Origin: Candidatus Vallotiella hemipterorum | Lineage (GTDB): Bacteria > Pseudomonadota > Gammaproteobacteria > Burkholderiales > Burkholderiaceae | Direction: 5' to 3' | DNA length: 64,000 nucleotides | Assembly (NCBI RefSeq): GCF_910593725.1 | Contig: NZ_OU343032.1 | Span: forward strand, 1-64,000 | Shown here: positions 55,216-64,000 of the stretch, piece by piece | How positions within the stretch are numbered: the first letter of the stretch is position 1 | Layout: each line of letters begins with the position of its first letter | Translations under genes and position numbers: made by a program | The notes under the pieces: model-generated | What the model was told of the DNA's origin: nothing | What the model saw: only the letters and a program-made list of their open reading frames with translations | Database searches by the model: none

Positions 55216-56137
55216 CATAGAATATTAATATCCTAAAATCCCTAAAAAATAGCATACCTTATTTCCACAATATTATTGTGCAAAATTTTACCTAGACACG
55301 AAAAATTATATGGTTTACTAATAAGCTTATTAAATACAAATAAATATATCGATATAGTTATACTACTCTATCTCATAAACTACTTAAAAAGCCAGATCAA
55401 TCATATCAATAGCGATACTGTGGACTCTCTATTGAAGAGAGAGCATATAACTATATAAGCTATGTATCGTTCTAAGCGGCGATATTTTTATAGAGCTTTA
55501 CTACGCTTTTAGCGTAATTAAAATTATTAATAATATAATTAGAAAGTCAGTATTAAAGTCCTCTATTAATGGCTTTAGGTAGGAAAGCTATTGACTAATT
55601 AGTTATTTTTACTTATTTAATCTTACCTAAGAAGCCTGATTAAGAATTGCAATTTATTTTATTAATTTAGATATTTACTGCTTTATTTAAAATGATTTTT
55701 TAATTTATTAGTAACAGCTATACTAATAGCTGTTATTTTTATACTGTGTTAATCAACAGATTAGTGAACAATATGTCTTTAAATTAGTTACCTCTAAAGT
55801 AGGATCTTGTAGACCATAGGAATTAGAATTCCACTTTTAATATACGGGGCGTATTTTCTGATGTACAACACACTCGCCGCCTGTGATGCAATACGCATAC
55901 ATTATAAAATGCGACTCTTAGCAGGGATTATTAAACTATAGCAGTGTACCTTAACTCGATAAACTATGATAATGCTAATCGGACATATTATCTGCTCTCT
56001 ATAGAATTAGATAAACTTAGTGCTAATTTCAGCATAGGTTTATCAGCAGTTTCTGGGAATCACTGTCTTTATATTTAGTAAAGATAGCATATCTCGAAAA
56101 GGCTTATGGCCGCTTAAGTGTATGATTACAATCTAAG
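55216..56137. other. AT-rich region between the shc remnant and the antiporter
   Basis: No gene. It would hold the N-terminal coding part of shc (about 150 residues) if it survived, but I cannot recognise it. The frame at 55276-55458 is low-complexity without a ribosome site. Confidence 0.5.
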
Positions 56138-57901
56138 TTATTCTAAATGTTTAGATACGTTTGTTTTGGGAGTATTACTGGTTACAGCGCCTGTCATCCT
56201 AGATAAAATATACGAGGTTATGCCGCGCGCTAACTCACTATCCCCAACAAATACTGTACCAACTTTCTCTGATTCGAGAAGCGCGGCTTCGTCATTATTA
56301 TCAGCGCATAACACAGCCTCAATAGAGGGGTTTATTATGCGGGCAGTATCAACGATTTTACGAATATTAAATGTATCCGATAATGTTACTACTAATATCC
56401 CAGCGCGAGCAATATGCGCTTGAACCAGTACCATCGGATCGGATGCATCGCCACATACAGCAGGCTTTTGCTCAGTGCGTAACTTCTCGACGATATCGCG
56501 ATGCTGCTCAGCTACTACATACGCAATCTGATGTGCGGATAGTATTTCCCCGATACGGAATCCGACGCGGCTATAACCGACGATTACAACCTGGCCAGTT
56601 AGATGAGCTTGCGGCACCGTCATTGGCAGTGCCGCCAGAGGATCCTCTCGGCACTCCATCTGTCGTGCTAAGCTAGAACGACTCCGGATCCATGTTTGGG
56701 CTGGCTCTATTGCAGCAAATACAAGTGAATTGAACGCGATAGAAATCAGCGAGCCAGCTAGGATTAAATCTAGCCCTTCTTTTGGCAGCAAGCCGAGAGA
56801 TACCCCGAGTCCAGCTAGAATGAACGAGAACTCACCGATTTGCGCAAGACTTGCACCAACGGTTAGAGCGCTATTTAATGGATATCGAAAGGCAAGTACT
56901 AGCGCTATAGCTGCTAATGTTTTTCCAACCATAATAATTGCTACTACACCGAGCACATGCAACGGTGCGCTAATCAATACATGGGGATCAAACAGCATAC
57001 CAACTGACACAAAAAACAGTACCGAAAACGCATCGCGCAAAGGCAAAGTTTCAGCTGCGGCGCGATGGCTAAACTCGGACTCATGCATCATCATACCGGC
57101 GAAGAATGCGCCTAGCGCAAATGACACGTCAAAAAGACGCGTTGAGCCGTACGCTATACCGACTGCAGCGGCCACTACACATAGCGTGAATAGCTCACGT
57201 GAACCAGTTCGGGCGACTAAAAACAATAAGCGCGGGAATACACGACGGCCAACTACAAGCATTAGTATAATAAAAGCAGAAACCTTTGCAAACGTTACGC
57301 CAACCATTATCCATAGATTAGACTGTGGCGTAGCAGCGTATACTTTAGTTAAAATATTGCTATTTGGAGAGCCGCCAAGCAGCCCGGATAATGGTGGAAG
57401 TAACACCAAAACAAGCACCATAACAAGGTCTTCAACAACTAGCCAACCAACTGCAATACGACCATTAGCTGAATCAATCTGGCTTCTATCCTCTAGTGCG
57501 CGCAGTAATACGACCGTACTAGCTACGGAAAGCGCTAACCCAAAAACAAGCGATACACCTATTGGCCACCCCCACCATATTGCTGTACTCATACCAAGTG
57601 CTGTTGCTACTACAATCTGGACGATTGCACCAGGCATAGCAATACGCTTGACCGCAAGCAAGTCATCTAGCGAAAAATGCAGTCCGACACCAAACATTAA
57701 TAGCATTACACCAATCTCAGCAAGCTGGCTAGCGAGCGCTAGATCACCAACAAAACCCGGCGTTCCAGGTCCACACAGCACCCCTGCTAGTAAATAGCCA
57801 ACTAGTGGAGGCATCCTCAGCCACGATACGGCATACCCAAGGATCATCGCGAGCCCTAGCCCAGTTGCGATTAGAGTGATAAGGGTGATGTCGTGCGGCA
57901 T
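56138..57901 (-). CDS. ybaL: YbaL-type cation:proton antiporter (CPA2 family) with RCK domain
   Basis: A 587-residue inner-membrane protein. Residues 1-390 are a CPA2 antiporter membrane domain with about 12 hydrophobic segments, starting LMPHDITLITLI-like MPHDITLITLIATGLGLA and including LLMFGVGLHFSLDDLL and SLAQIGEFSFILAGLGVS. It is followed by a Rossmann RCK_N domain from about residue 435: GQVVIVGYSRVGFRIGEIL (G-x-S-x-x-G), HRDIVEKLRTEQKPAVCGDA and AGILVVTLSDT. A C-terminal TrkA_C-like region is short. The family exports K+ or Na+ in exchange for protons, and Burkholderia carry it as YbaL or KefB-like. It is monocistronic, with a poly-C run in its upstream region. The substrate cannot be set from sequence. 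Confidence 0.88.
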   Translation of the reverse strand: MPHDITLITLIATGLGLAMILGYAVSWLRMPPLVGYLLAGVLCGPGTPGFVGDLALASQLAEIGVMLLMFGVGLHFSLDDLLAVKRIAMPGAIVQIVVATALGMSTAIWWGWPIGVSLVFGLALSVASTVVLLRALEDRSQIDSANGRIAVGWLVVEDLVMVLVLVLLPPLSGLLGGSPNSNILTKVYAATPQSNLWIMVGVTFAKVSAFIILMLVVGRRVFPRLLFLVARTGSRELFTLCVVAAAVGIAYGSTRLFDVSFALGAFFAGMMMHESEFSHRAAAETLPLRDAFSVLFFVSVGMLFDPHVLISAPLHVLGVVAIIMVGKTLAAIALVLAFRYPLNSALTVGASLAQIGEFSFILAGLGVSLGLLPKEGLDLILAGSLISIAFNSLVFAAIEPAQTWIRSRSSLARQMECREDPLAALPMTVPQAHLTGQVVIVGYSRVGFRIGEILSAHQIAYVVAEQHRDIVEKLRTEQKPAVCGDASDPMVLVQAHIARAGILVVTLSDTFNIRKIVDTARIINPSIEAVLCADNNDEAALLESEKVGTVFVGDSELARGITSYILSRMTGAVTSNTPKTNVSKHLE

Positions 57902-58206
57902 ATGCCTCCTTCAAGAATTTATGTATAAGAATTATGTAATTCTTAGTAAGATATGGAGCTTAGAGCCCCCCCCCCCATAGATAGACGGGTTAAAAATAGC
58001 TAAAATTAAAATTTTGACAAAATAATTAATTATTACTCTTGGTGCCTCAAATAAAATTACACCCCCTTTTTAAAAGGGTTAAAGCATGTATCTCATAACA
58101 GATAGACGTAATATTATAACTGATTAATCGCTCTTTTATGCCGGCTTAGAAACTTTATCAGCTTTAGTAGCTTTGGCTAACCAGGTAATAAAAACCAAGC
58201 ATTACT

Positions 58207-58231
58207 TAAAAGTGCATAAATTGCACTTTTA
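58207..58231. terminator. 10-bp perfect hairpin, bidirectional terminator shape
   Basis: TAAAAGTGCA (58207-58216), loop TAAAT, TGCACTTTTA (58222-58231). A GC core with A/T outer pairs gives T-rich tails on both strands. It is 300 bp upstream of the antiporter and next to the possible phasin-like remnant. Confidence 0.5.
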
Positions 58232-59318
58232 TTATTCTAAAAAATTGTTTAGACGCTGTGTTAGCTACTATAGATATCTCCTCTAGGTTAGAATTGAGTA
58301 GCGCCATTAAGTTCATAATCATCTGCGATACATAGAAATAACTTAAAATCATCGAATTCTGCCAGAACAACTGTGTTTAGGTTTTATATATTTTTACGCT
58401 ATACATAATAATAGACTCTTAGCTACGCCGCCTATAAATAGCTTGGCTGATAACACATTGCCTCGGCTCTAGCTATAGGCTAATACGGAATATTTATCTT
58501 ACTTTGTAGAATCTTTCTCGCCTATTTAATACATTTTTATGTGAACCTTCATAATACGTTATATTATTTATAGTAACAAAAATAGTGATTTAGACAAGAT
58601 TATTAACTTAAATATATCATTTAATATTTTTTGCTTTCAAGTGATTTTTTATTGAAATATTACTATCTATCTAAAATTTCATATCAATATTTTTTAACTT
58701 GAGCTGACTATAATGTAACTTACTCTTGTACTATGAATAGTATAGTCAAATGGATTTTATTTATCACTCGTTAATTAATATTATATTTTGATATATTATC
58801 AAGAAATATTTCAGTGTCAAAAAGCATAATCTTTTATATTTTAAGCATAATATTGTTAACTAGAAAACTAAGAAAATATAAGAGGATAGCTAATCTAGCT
58901 AGCAGCAAAAATGCAGTGTAGCTGTAAGCAAAAGTTTTACTAGATAGTAACTTAGACAATTTTTCTTAGCTCAAAATTAATACTTTATATTCAAATAACG
59001 TATTTAACAAAATATTTGTATAAAAGTAACTTTTTTAGTTAATCAAATCCAGAAGATTTTCAAAATATTTGTATGATACGAAAATATTTATTTTATAAAG
59101 TAGTCGTATCCAGATTTTCTGAAGTACTCTGATATATTTTTATTTTCTGGTGAAATTACATTCAATTTTTGAGGTAAAGAATTTTTTTTACTTTTTATAG
59201 TAAAAGATATTTAAAATTTTTTTATTTAGTAAATGTATCTAATACCATTAGATTTTTTTCCATGATAGAAAGCTATTAATAATAATATATTATTTTATGC
59301 ATTTTACAGTAAAACTTG

Positions 59319-59347
59319 AAAAGCGCAGGTTTAACCTGCGCTTTTTT
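59319..59347 (-). terminator. porin terminator
   Basis: AAAAGCGCAGG-TTTAA-CCTGCGCTTTT with a T-run: a classic intrinsic terminator about 50 bp past the porin stop on the minus strand. It can work in both directions. Confidence 0.85.
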
Positions 59348-59395
59348 CGTATTAAACTGGCGCACTCTAACTAAAATGGGACTTGATATTCCTGA

Positions 59396-60619
59396 TTAGA
59401 ACCTATGGCGAAGGCCTAGAGAAACGTACCCTTGTGCACCACTATTCGTACTAGAAAAACCGCACGAACCAATTGAAGCTTGAGCTTTATCACCTGTACT
59501 ATTCTGCTGGCCAGTAGCTTTTTGCCATGCACCAATTAGGTATACGTCAGTCCGCTTAGATAAACTATAGTTAGCACCTAAGCTAACTTGGTTATACTTA
59601 GCAGATGAGTTACCTGAACTTTTTGTATAACTGTATCCTATTCCTGTAAGCAAAGCAGGCGTAGCCTGGTAGATAGCGGATACGTTACAAGTATTATACT
59701 TTTGTGTCTGTTTAAATAAAGAAGCAGAATCCGCCATATACTGAGCATTACTATATGATGTACCGATCTTTACTGGCCCTATAGTATATTGACTAGCAAC
59801 ACGAGCAACTTTAAGCGATGAAGCCGAAGCATAAGCACTATTAATTGGGCTATTAAATATTGAATCGGTTGCTATTTTAGTCGAAGGCATCGTTGTATCA
59901 GGGATATTACGCACACCGTTCGTGATTTTACCACCGCTATAGTGCTGATAGCTAGCAGCTATAGAAACCGGACCATTTGTACGCCCTAGCGCAGCGCCCC
60001 AGGAACGGCGGCCACCAAGTGTTCCCGCCTGATTACCAAACGCGTATAAACTTTCAAACTGTAGGCCAGACCACATCGGACTAGTGTACTTAATCGAGTT
60101 ATTAACGCGGATACTGTTATTATAGTTATCTACATCACCTGGAGTTGCAAACGCGGAGCCTAAGTAGCTGCCAGCCGTTATTTTGTGTAAGAGGTCCGTA
60201 TCTGGTACATACTGACGACCTACCGTTACTGTACCGTACGCATCGTGCTGTAACCCTACGTAAGCTTGACGCCCAAATTCCTGACTACCCTGACTAAAAT
60301 AGCCATTGTTTATATTAAAGCTATTTTCTAATTTGAAGATCGCCTTTACACTGCTGCCCACATCTTCCGAACCACTTAATCCCCAGCACGATCCTTTTGC
60401 GTTAGCAGTTGAAGTTCCAGTAGGTTTGGCTCCGGAAAGCGTGGTTCCGGAAAGCGTAGTTCCGGCGGGTGTAGCCCACTGATTTTTTCCTTCTTCGTTG
60501 AAGAAGTTTACGTTTTTCTCAATAGTACCATATAATGTTACCGCGCTTTGGGCGTGGGCTGCTGAAGCTGCAGTAGCGAGCACACCCAGAGAGATAGCCG
60601 AAAGTGCTAGTCGTTTCAT
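59396..60619 (-). CDS. outer membrane porin, Burkholderia OmpC-like family
   Basis: A 407-residue trimeric beta-barrel porin of the Gram-negative porin family. A signal peptide MKRLALSAISLGVLATAASA is followed by AHAQ|SAVTLYG, with cleavage after Gln24. The motif GLSGSEDVGSSVKAIFKLEN and the terminal beta-strand ending LGLRHRF (terminal Phe for Bam recognition) are typical. An insertion near residue 50 is built from 15-bp tandem repeats encoding GTTLS-type pentapeptides. Three cysteines (SCWGL, NTCNV, GSCGF) are unusual in this family. The start ATG at 60619 follows GGAGAATATT. The retained porin implies a classical outer membrane. The high GC against the flanks indicates strong selection. 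Confidence 0.95.
   Translation of the reverse strand: MKRLALSAISLGVLATAASAAHAQSAVTLYGTIEKNVNFFNEEGKNQWATPAGTTLSGTTLSGAKPTGTSTANAKGSCWGLSGSEDVGSSVKAIFKLENSFNINNGYFSQGSQEFGRQAYVGLQHDAYGTVTVGRQYVPDTDLLHKITAGSYLGSAFATPGDVDNYNNSIRVNNSIKYTSPMWSGLQFESLYAFGNQAGTLGGRRSWGAALGRTNGPVSIAASYQHYSGGKITNGVRNIPDTTMPSTKIATDSIFNSPINSAYASASSLKVARVASQYTIGPVKIGTSYSNAQYMADSASLFKQTQKYNTCNVSAIYQATPALLTGIGYSYTKSSGNSSAKYNQVSLGANYSLSKRTDVYLIGAWQKATGQQNSTGDKAQASIGSCGFSSTNSGAQGYVSLGLRHRF
60431..60475. repeat. 15-bp tandem repeats inside the porin gene
   Basis: TCCGGAAAGCGTGGT (60431-60445), TCCGGAAAGCGTAGT (60446-60460) and a third diverged unit TCCGGCGGGTGTAGC (60461-60475). Units one and two differ at one base. They encode repeated Gly-Thr-Thr-Leu-Ser on the minus strand, in an exposed N-terminal loop region. 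Confidence 0.85.
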
Positions 60620-63297
60620 ATAATATTCTCCATAAGTTATTTAATTTTCCTACAGTCTCCGCATACCTCGACACCCTTAGAAGAAAAAATAAAAGCCTGG
60701 CTATACTGCTAAATTTATATAAATTTGCATACCGCCTTTTTCCAGAAGATGTGATATTATAAGGTGCGTTGAAATCAATAAGCGTACTAAAATTACAAAA
60801 TAGCCAAGTAAATACAAAGTGCTGAAAGCAAATTAAAGTAGCGCCTACGGTACCGAAAAGTCTCCTCGTAGGAGCTATTTTGCCTTAGAAACTTCCTCAT
60901 CAAATAAAGTGTTACCTATTAAATGGGGCGATTAGTTCCTCCGGTTACGCTACTAAAATTTTTTGTATACGCACTAAATAAATACTACGTCTAAAATACT
61001 ATAATGTCTAGATTAAAGTCAACCACTAACAATTCACCCAGTTTTTTACTGTAGTAAAGTGCACATATAGCATCTAGAGATATCGTGCTTATAAGCAATA
61101 CTTATACAAACGGCACATCCGATCTAACGGTAAGTTATATCAGCATTCTAAAGTATCCTAAAGCGTATATACTAATCACCCAGTTTCTATACAAAGCTCA
61201 GCCCTTTATTTAAAGGGCGCGCTATACAGTTTAGCGATAACAAGCGCATGGTTAACTCTATGGTCAACTAAGCAGAGAAGATAATCTCAATACATTTTTG
61301 TTTACTATGCATAATATAGATATACTATTAGTATAGTAGAAATTATGCAGCAATATTAAGAATATTTCTGCTATAAAAATAAGTATACCAATACAAAAGA
61401 AGAGCTGTATTGCTAGTTTTTTTAAAGGCATTAATAATATATTTAGGTATGCACGTTTACGAAGCATAGTACATATAAAATATTATTTATATCTTACTTA
61501 GTCTCAAGACTAAGTAAGATTATATTCGTATTATGCAGACACCCAAACACTTCTGTTTATTATAGTTAATAGTATAACATACGAATAAGTAAATTCCTAG
61601 GTTTTAATAACTAGTCTAGCTGAAATGTTATTTCAAAGATATAGTATTAAATACTTTACATCGCTCAGGTGAATAAAGTCTTGAGCGAGTGCTATATAAT
61701 TTTTTATAAATAAAATTTACTATATTTTATATAATATATTATGATAAGTTAGAGTAATACGTCATTTTGTCCTTTTTTATTTATATATCTTAGCTGACGT
61801 ATGCTAAATTTATTTACAAGATAACTCTCTCGGTTTTTACAACTAACATCTCGCATGTAGCAAGATCCCTGCCTATGTACTAACTATATGTACTAACTAG
61901 TACAGAGCTGTAGATGATGGACTTTTTGCTGTTTATAGAAAATCATGTATTGGCTAGTAAGCCGATATTAAGGTATTCGAATTCACGCTAATAATATTTT
62001 ATAGTAAAAATACTAACTAATTATGTTATATCTTGTAATACTAGTTACGCCGATTTGACCCAAAACATAAAGTTACTTGCCTAGCTTTAAAATATTAGCG
62101 CCAAGCTAATATCGTAGTCAATACTATTACTTAGAAATGGGAGTATAGTGCTTATAACGCCCGTAATACTATACGTAACTAACCAAACCTCTCTAAAATA
62201 ATCTATAAAAAGCCGACATGATAAGACTCAGAAAATATGCAATACTTGCCCGTAAAATTTTTTAACCAAAGACGCCTTCCCTTACTACGATCTCCATAGC
62301 GATAAACATAATTTATACGCTTTTGTAGATAAAAAATAAAACTACCCAGTAGAAAAATTATTAGTGTAGATGCGAAATTTTATATATCTACGATACGCAA
62401 TATCGACATTGCAATATAGCATTAAATGCATTAGACATTAATATTGCTCTATTTAGCAAGCTATTCTAGTAACTTCAGAGTATGTCATTCAGGTTCGCGC
62501 AATACAAATATATTTTGTACTAGTGGCTGCAGCATTCGAATACTTCAGTAAAGTATTTAATATATTCAATAGTTACTAAGAACAAATTATTAATATAGAT
62601 GCAGTAAATTATCTGATATAGATCTATTTACCGTTATTATTTAATAAATAATGCGCTTTAAAAATATAAAAATAATAAATTTGTCTGAGTTTTTTCTACT
62701 TAATATAAACAGTAATAGAACGCTAAAACGATAAATTGATATGAACTTATTTTCAGAATAATACATATTATTAATTGAGTTATGCTCCGGCAGAGGCATA
62801 CCCTTAATTTGGTATTGTTAAATGCATAACACTAGTTATGTAAAATAGGTGTTATGCGGTCAGATCTATTTAAACCTGGTGAGTAATAATACTCTGAGCT
62901 AATGACTTAGCAATTGAGCTTGCATTTTTATATACATATTTAGCATTACAATACTAAATATGTATGAGCCCTATATTTTATTGAAATAAAAACTCTAAGT
63001 AAGCAGAATATCTAATCTAACTTGTTATGCAAAATTTTGCTTTTATACTATATAGTATAATTATATTATATCATGTCTAAAATAGCGAGTTTTAATAGGA
63101 TCGCAGCAAAAATATACATAAAATTATAACAATATTTTTATAAAATTTTAAAACATAAATAACTTCATCGAAGTTAATATATATTTAGTCCAAGATTCAA
63201 TTTAAATATGATTAGAATAAGCTGGAAATCTCTTAATTCGTAGTAAAGTGCGCTTAATACTATGTATGTATATGACTCTCGTGCACAATTAACAGAA
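60620..63297. other. 2.7-kb AT-rich desert between the porin and the PPTase
   Basis: No gene is supported. Hairpins are seen at 60839-60877 (TAGCGCCTACG with CGTAGGAGCTA, one mismatch, followed by TTTT), 61201-61218 (GCCCTTTA-TT-TAAAGGGC) and near 62093-62113 (ATATTAGC-GCCAA-GCTAATAT). The frame at 61264-61467 (leucine/isoleucine-rich) has no family and no ribosome site. Confidence 0.5.
60839..60881 (+). terminator. orphan intrinsic-terminator-like hairpin
   Basis: Ten of eleven arm bases pair, with a 17-nt loop and TTTT directly after the stem. It is 220 bp upstream of the porin start on the opposite strand. No plus-strand gene ends here, so it may be a relic. Confidence 0.4.
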
Positions 63298-64000
63298 CTA
63301 GCTGGACGTATATGCATTGACACTGCCAGCCGGTCCAAACGCGATACAGCCGAGGTAGCTGACGAGGTCATCAATCCAATATAGCTGCAGTTCAGGAATA
63401 TTATTCCATTTATCGCTCAGTGGTGCTTTAATATGTTGCCTATCATAGGCATAAAGATCTATTGAAACCTTCTGAAGTCCATATCTAACACCAACACCTA
63501 ACGCTTTTAGAACAGCCTCCTTGGCCGTCCAACACCGTAAGAAACCTTTAAAACCATGCATCGGACCGCTCCCGAGCAACATCCGCTGCTCGGGAGCGGT
63601 ACATACCGTTCTAAGTAATGCCCGCCAAGCTATCACGCGCTCGATATGCTCTATATCTATGCCAACGCAACGCCTCTCTGAGAGAGCAATTAACGCATGC
63701 TGGCCCGTATGTGTAACGTTAAAGGATAATGTATCTCTGTAGCCATCAAGTTCTGGGCGTCCGAAGGCCCCTAATGAAAAGCGCAGCGATAGCGGAACAG
63801 CGCCAGTATGTCTAGCTAGCAGTGTTCGCAAAACAGCACGCGTTGCAGCAAAGCGCAGACGATCCGCATCGAGTTGATAACGCAATGCTTGTCGCTGCTC
63901 ATTAACAGTTAGCCATGTCTGAAGAAGGTTCCATGCAGAGGGTGTGAGTGGAACCTGAACATGCCACAATACCACGTCACTAGGCCAGCGTCCGTTGGAG
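63298..64000 (-). CDS. Sfp-type 4'-phosphopantetheinyl transferase, N-terminus cut by window edge
   Basis: At least 225 residues of a holo-[carrier protein] synthase of the Sfp/Gsp type, which loads phosphopantetheine onto acyl or peptidyl carrier proteins using CoA. The signature blocks are present: RFSLGAFGRPELDGYRDTLS (family G..GKP.L....L.FN.SH), FNVTHTGQHALIAL, the Mg-binding VGIDIEHI, and WTAKEAVLKALGVGV (the second signature, W..KEA..K). The frame is open to the window edge without a start between 63975 and 64000 that I can trust (GTG 63975 is possible but the residues before it, NGRWPSDV, look like protein), so the gene probably continues. Sfp-type enzymes often serve NRPS or PKS carrier proteins as well as fatty acid synthesis. 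Confidence 0.88.
   Translation of the reverse strand, partial: SNGRWPSDVVLWHVQVPLTPSAWNLLQTWLTVNEQRQALRYQLDADRLRFAATRAVLRTLLARHTGAVPLSLRFSLGAFGRPELDGYRDTLSFNVTHTGQHALIALSERRCVGIDIEHIERVIAWRALLRTVCTAPEQRMLLGSGPMHGFKGFLRCWTAKEAVLKALGVGVRYGLQKVSIDLYAYDRQHIKAPLSDKWNNIPELQLYWIDDLVSYLGCIAFGPAGSVNAYTSS

Larger units (their letters stand above)
57902..59395. other. intergenic region between the porin and the antiporter
   Basis: 1.5 kb without an intact gene. It contains a run of eleven C (57966-57976), a hairpin at 58207-58231 and the porin terminator at 59319-59347. A minus-strand stretch at about 58135-58370 reads as NSNLEEISIVANTASKQFF and ATKADKVSKPA in nearby frames, suggestive of a degraded helical, phasin-like protein, but the evidence is thin. 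Confidence 0.45.

Noticed and set aside
55276-55458. Plus-strand 60-residue frame
   Set aside because: Low complexity, no ribosome site, in an AT-rich desert.
56118-57797. Long plus-strand frames opposite the antiporter (up to 355 residues)
   Set aside because: They are antisense shadows of ybaL; their composition (Ser/Thr/Pro-rich) is that of a complementary frame, with no family.
61264-61467. Minus-strand 67-residue hydrophobic frame
   Set aside because: It could suggest a small membrane protein, but there is no ribosome site, and Leu/Ile/Phe enrichment is expected from AT-rich DNA.

Overview
The window looks like the chromosome of a host-restricted betaproteobacterium of the Burkholderiaceae in the middle of genome reduction. 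ThiC, RecBCD, ArgG, TyrB, GlpK, AhpC, the H-NS-like protein and the 16-strand porin all read as Burkholderia-type proteins, yet the DNA between genes is extremely AT-rich. By my count only about 31 kb of 64 kb is intact protein-coding sequence. No insertion sequence, prophage, integrase or CRISPR array is visible. A fungus- or insect-associated relative of Burkholderia/Mycetohabitans (for example a Candidatus Vallotia-like symbiont) fits this picture, but that is inference from content and not proven by the sequence.

The most unusual element is at 16965-17311. It is a tRNA-Leu(UAA) gene split after U34 of the anticodon by a 262-nt group I intron whose P1, P3, P4, P7, P8 and P9 pairings can all be written down from the sequence. 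This is the site and class known from cyanobacterial and plastid tRNA-Leu introns. The intron carries no open reading frame.

Layout. 0-19.6 kb: isolated genes in AT-rich deserts: an AGE-family epimerase, zur/ahpC (divergent), a HIT protein, a short H-NS-like protein with an alpha/beta hydrolase, tyrB, the split tRNA, and rpsU. 19.6-43 kb: the dense part: thiC, the recC-recB-recD operon, a ruined argA, yggX, radA-alr, an lplT remnant, thiD, the udg-rimI-tsaB group and a DEAD-box helicase with a GC-rich leader. 43-64 kb: sparse again: argG, a flavin reductase, glpK with a freshly broken glpF, a decayed squalene-hopene cyclase gene, a YbaL-type antiporter, a porin, and a truncated Sfp-type phosphopantetheinyl transferase at the right edge.

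Functionally the window keeps DNA recombination and repair (RecBCD, RadA, family-4 UDG), translation and tRNA maintenance (S21, TsaB, RimI, tRNA-Leu), thiamine pyrimidine synthesis (ThiC, ThiD), oxidative stress defence (AhpC, YggX, Zur), wall synthesis (Alr), the late arginine step (ArgG) and transaminase TyrB. What is being lost is informative: N-acetylglutamate synthase, hopanoid synthesis, glycerol facilitation and lysophospholipid transport. These four pseudogenes were recognised by hand translation across frameshifts and are placed as features.
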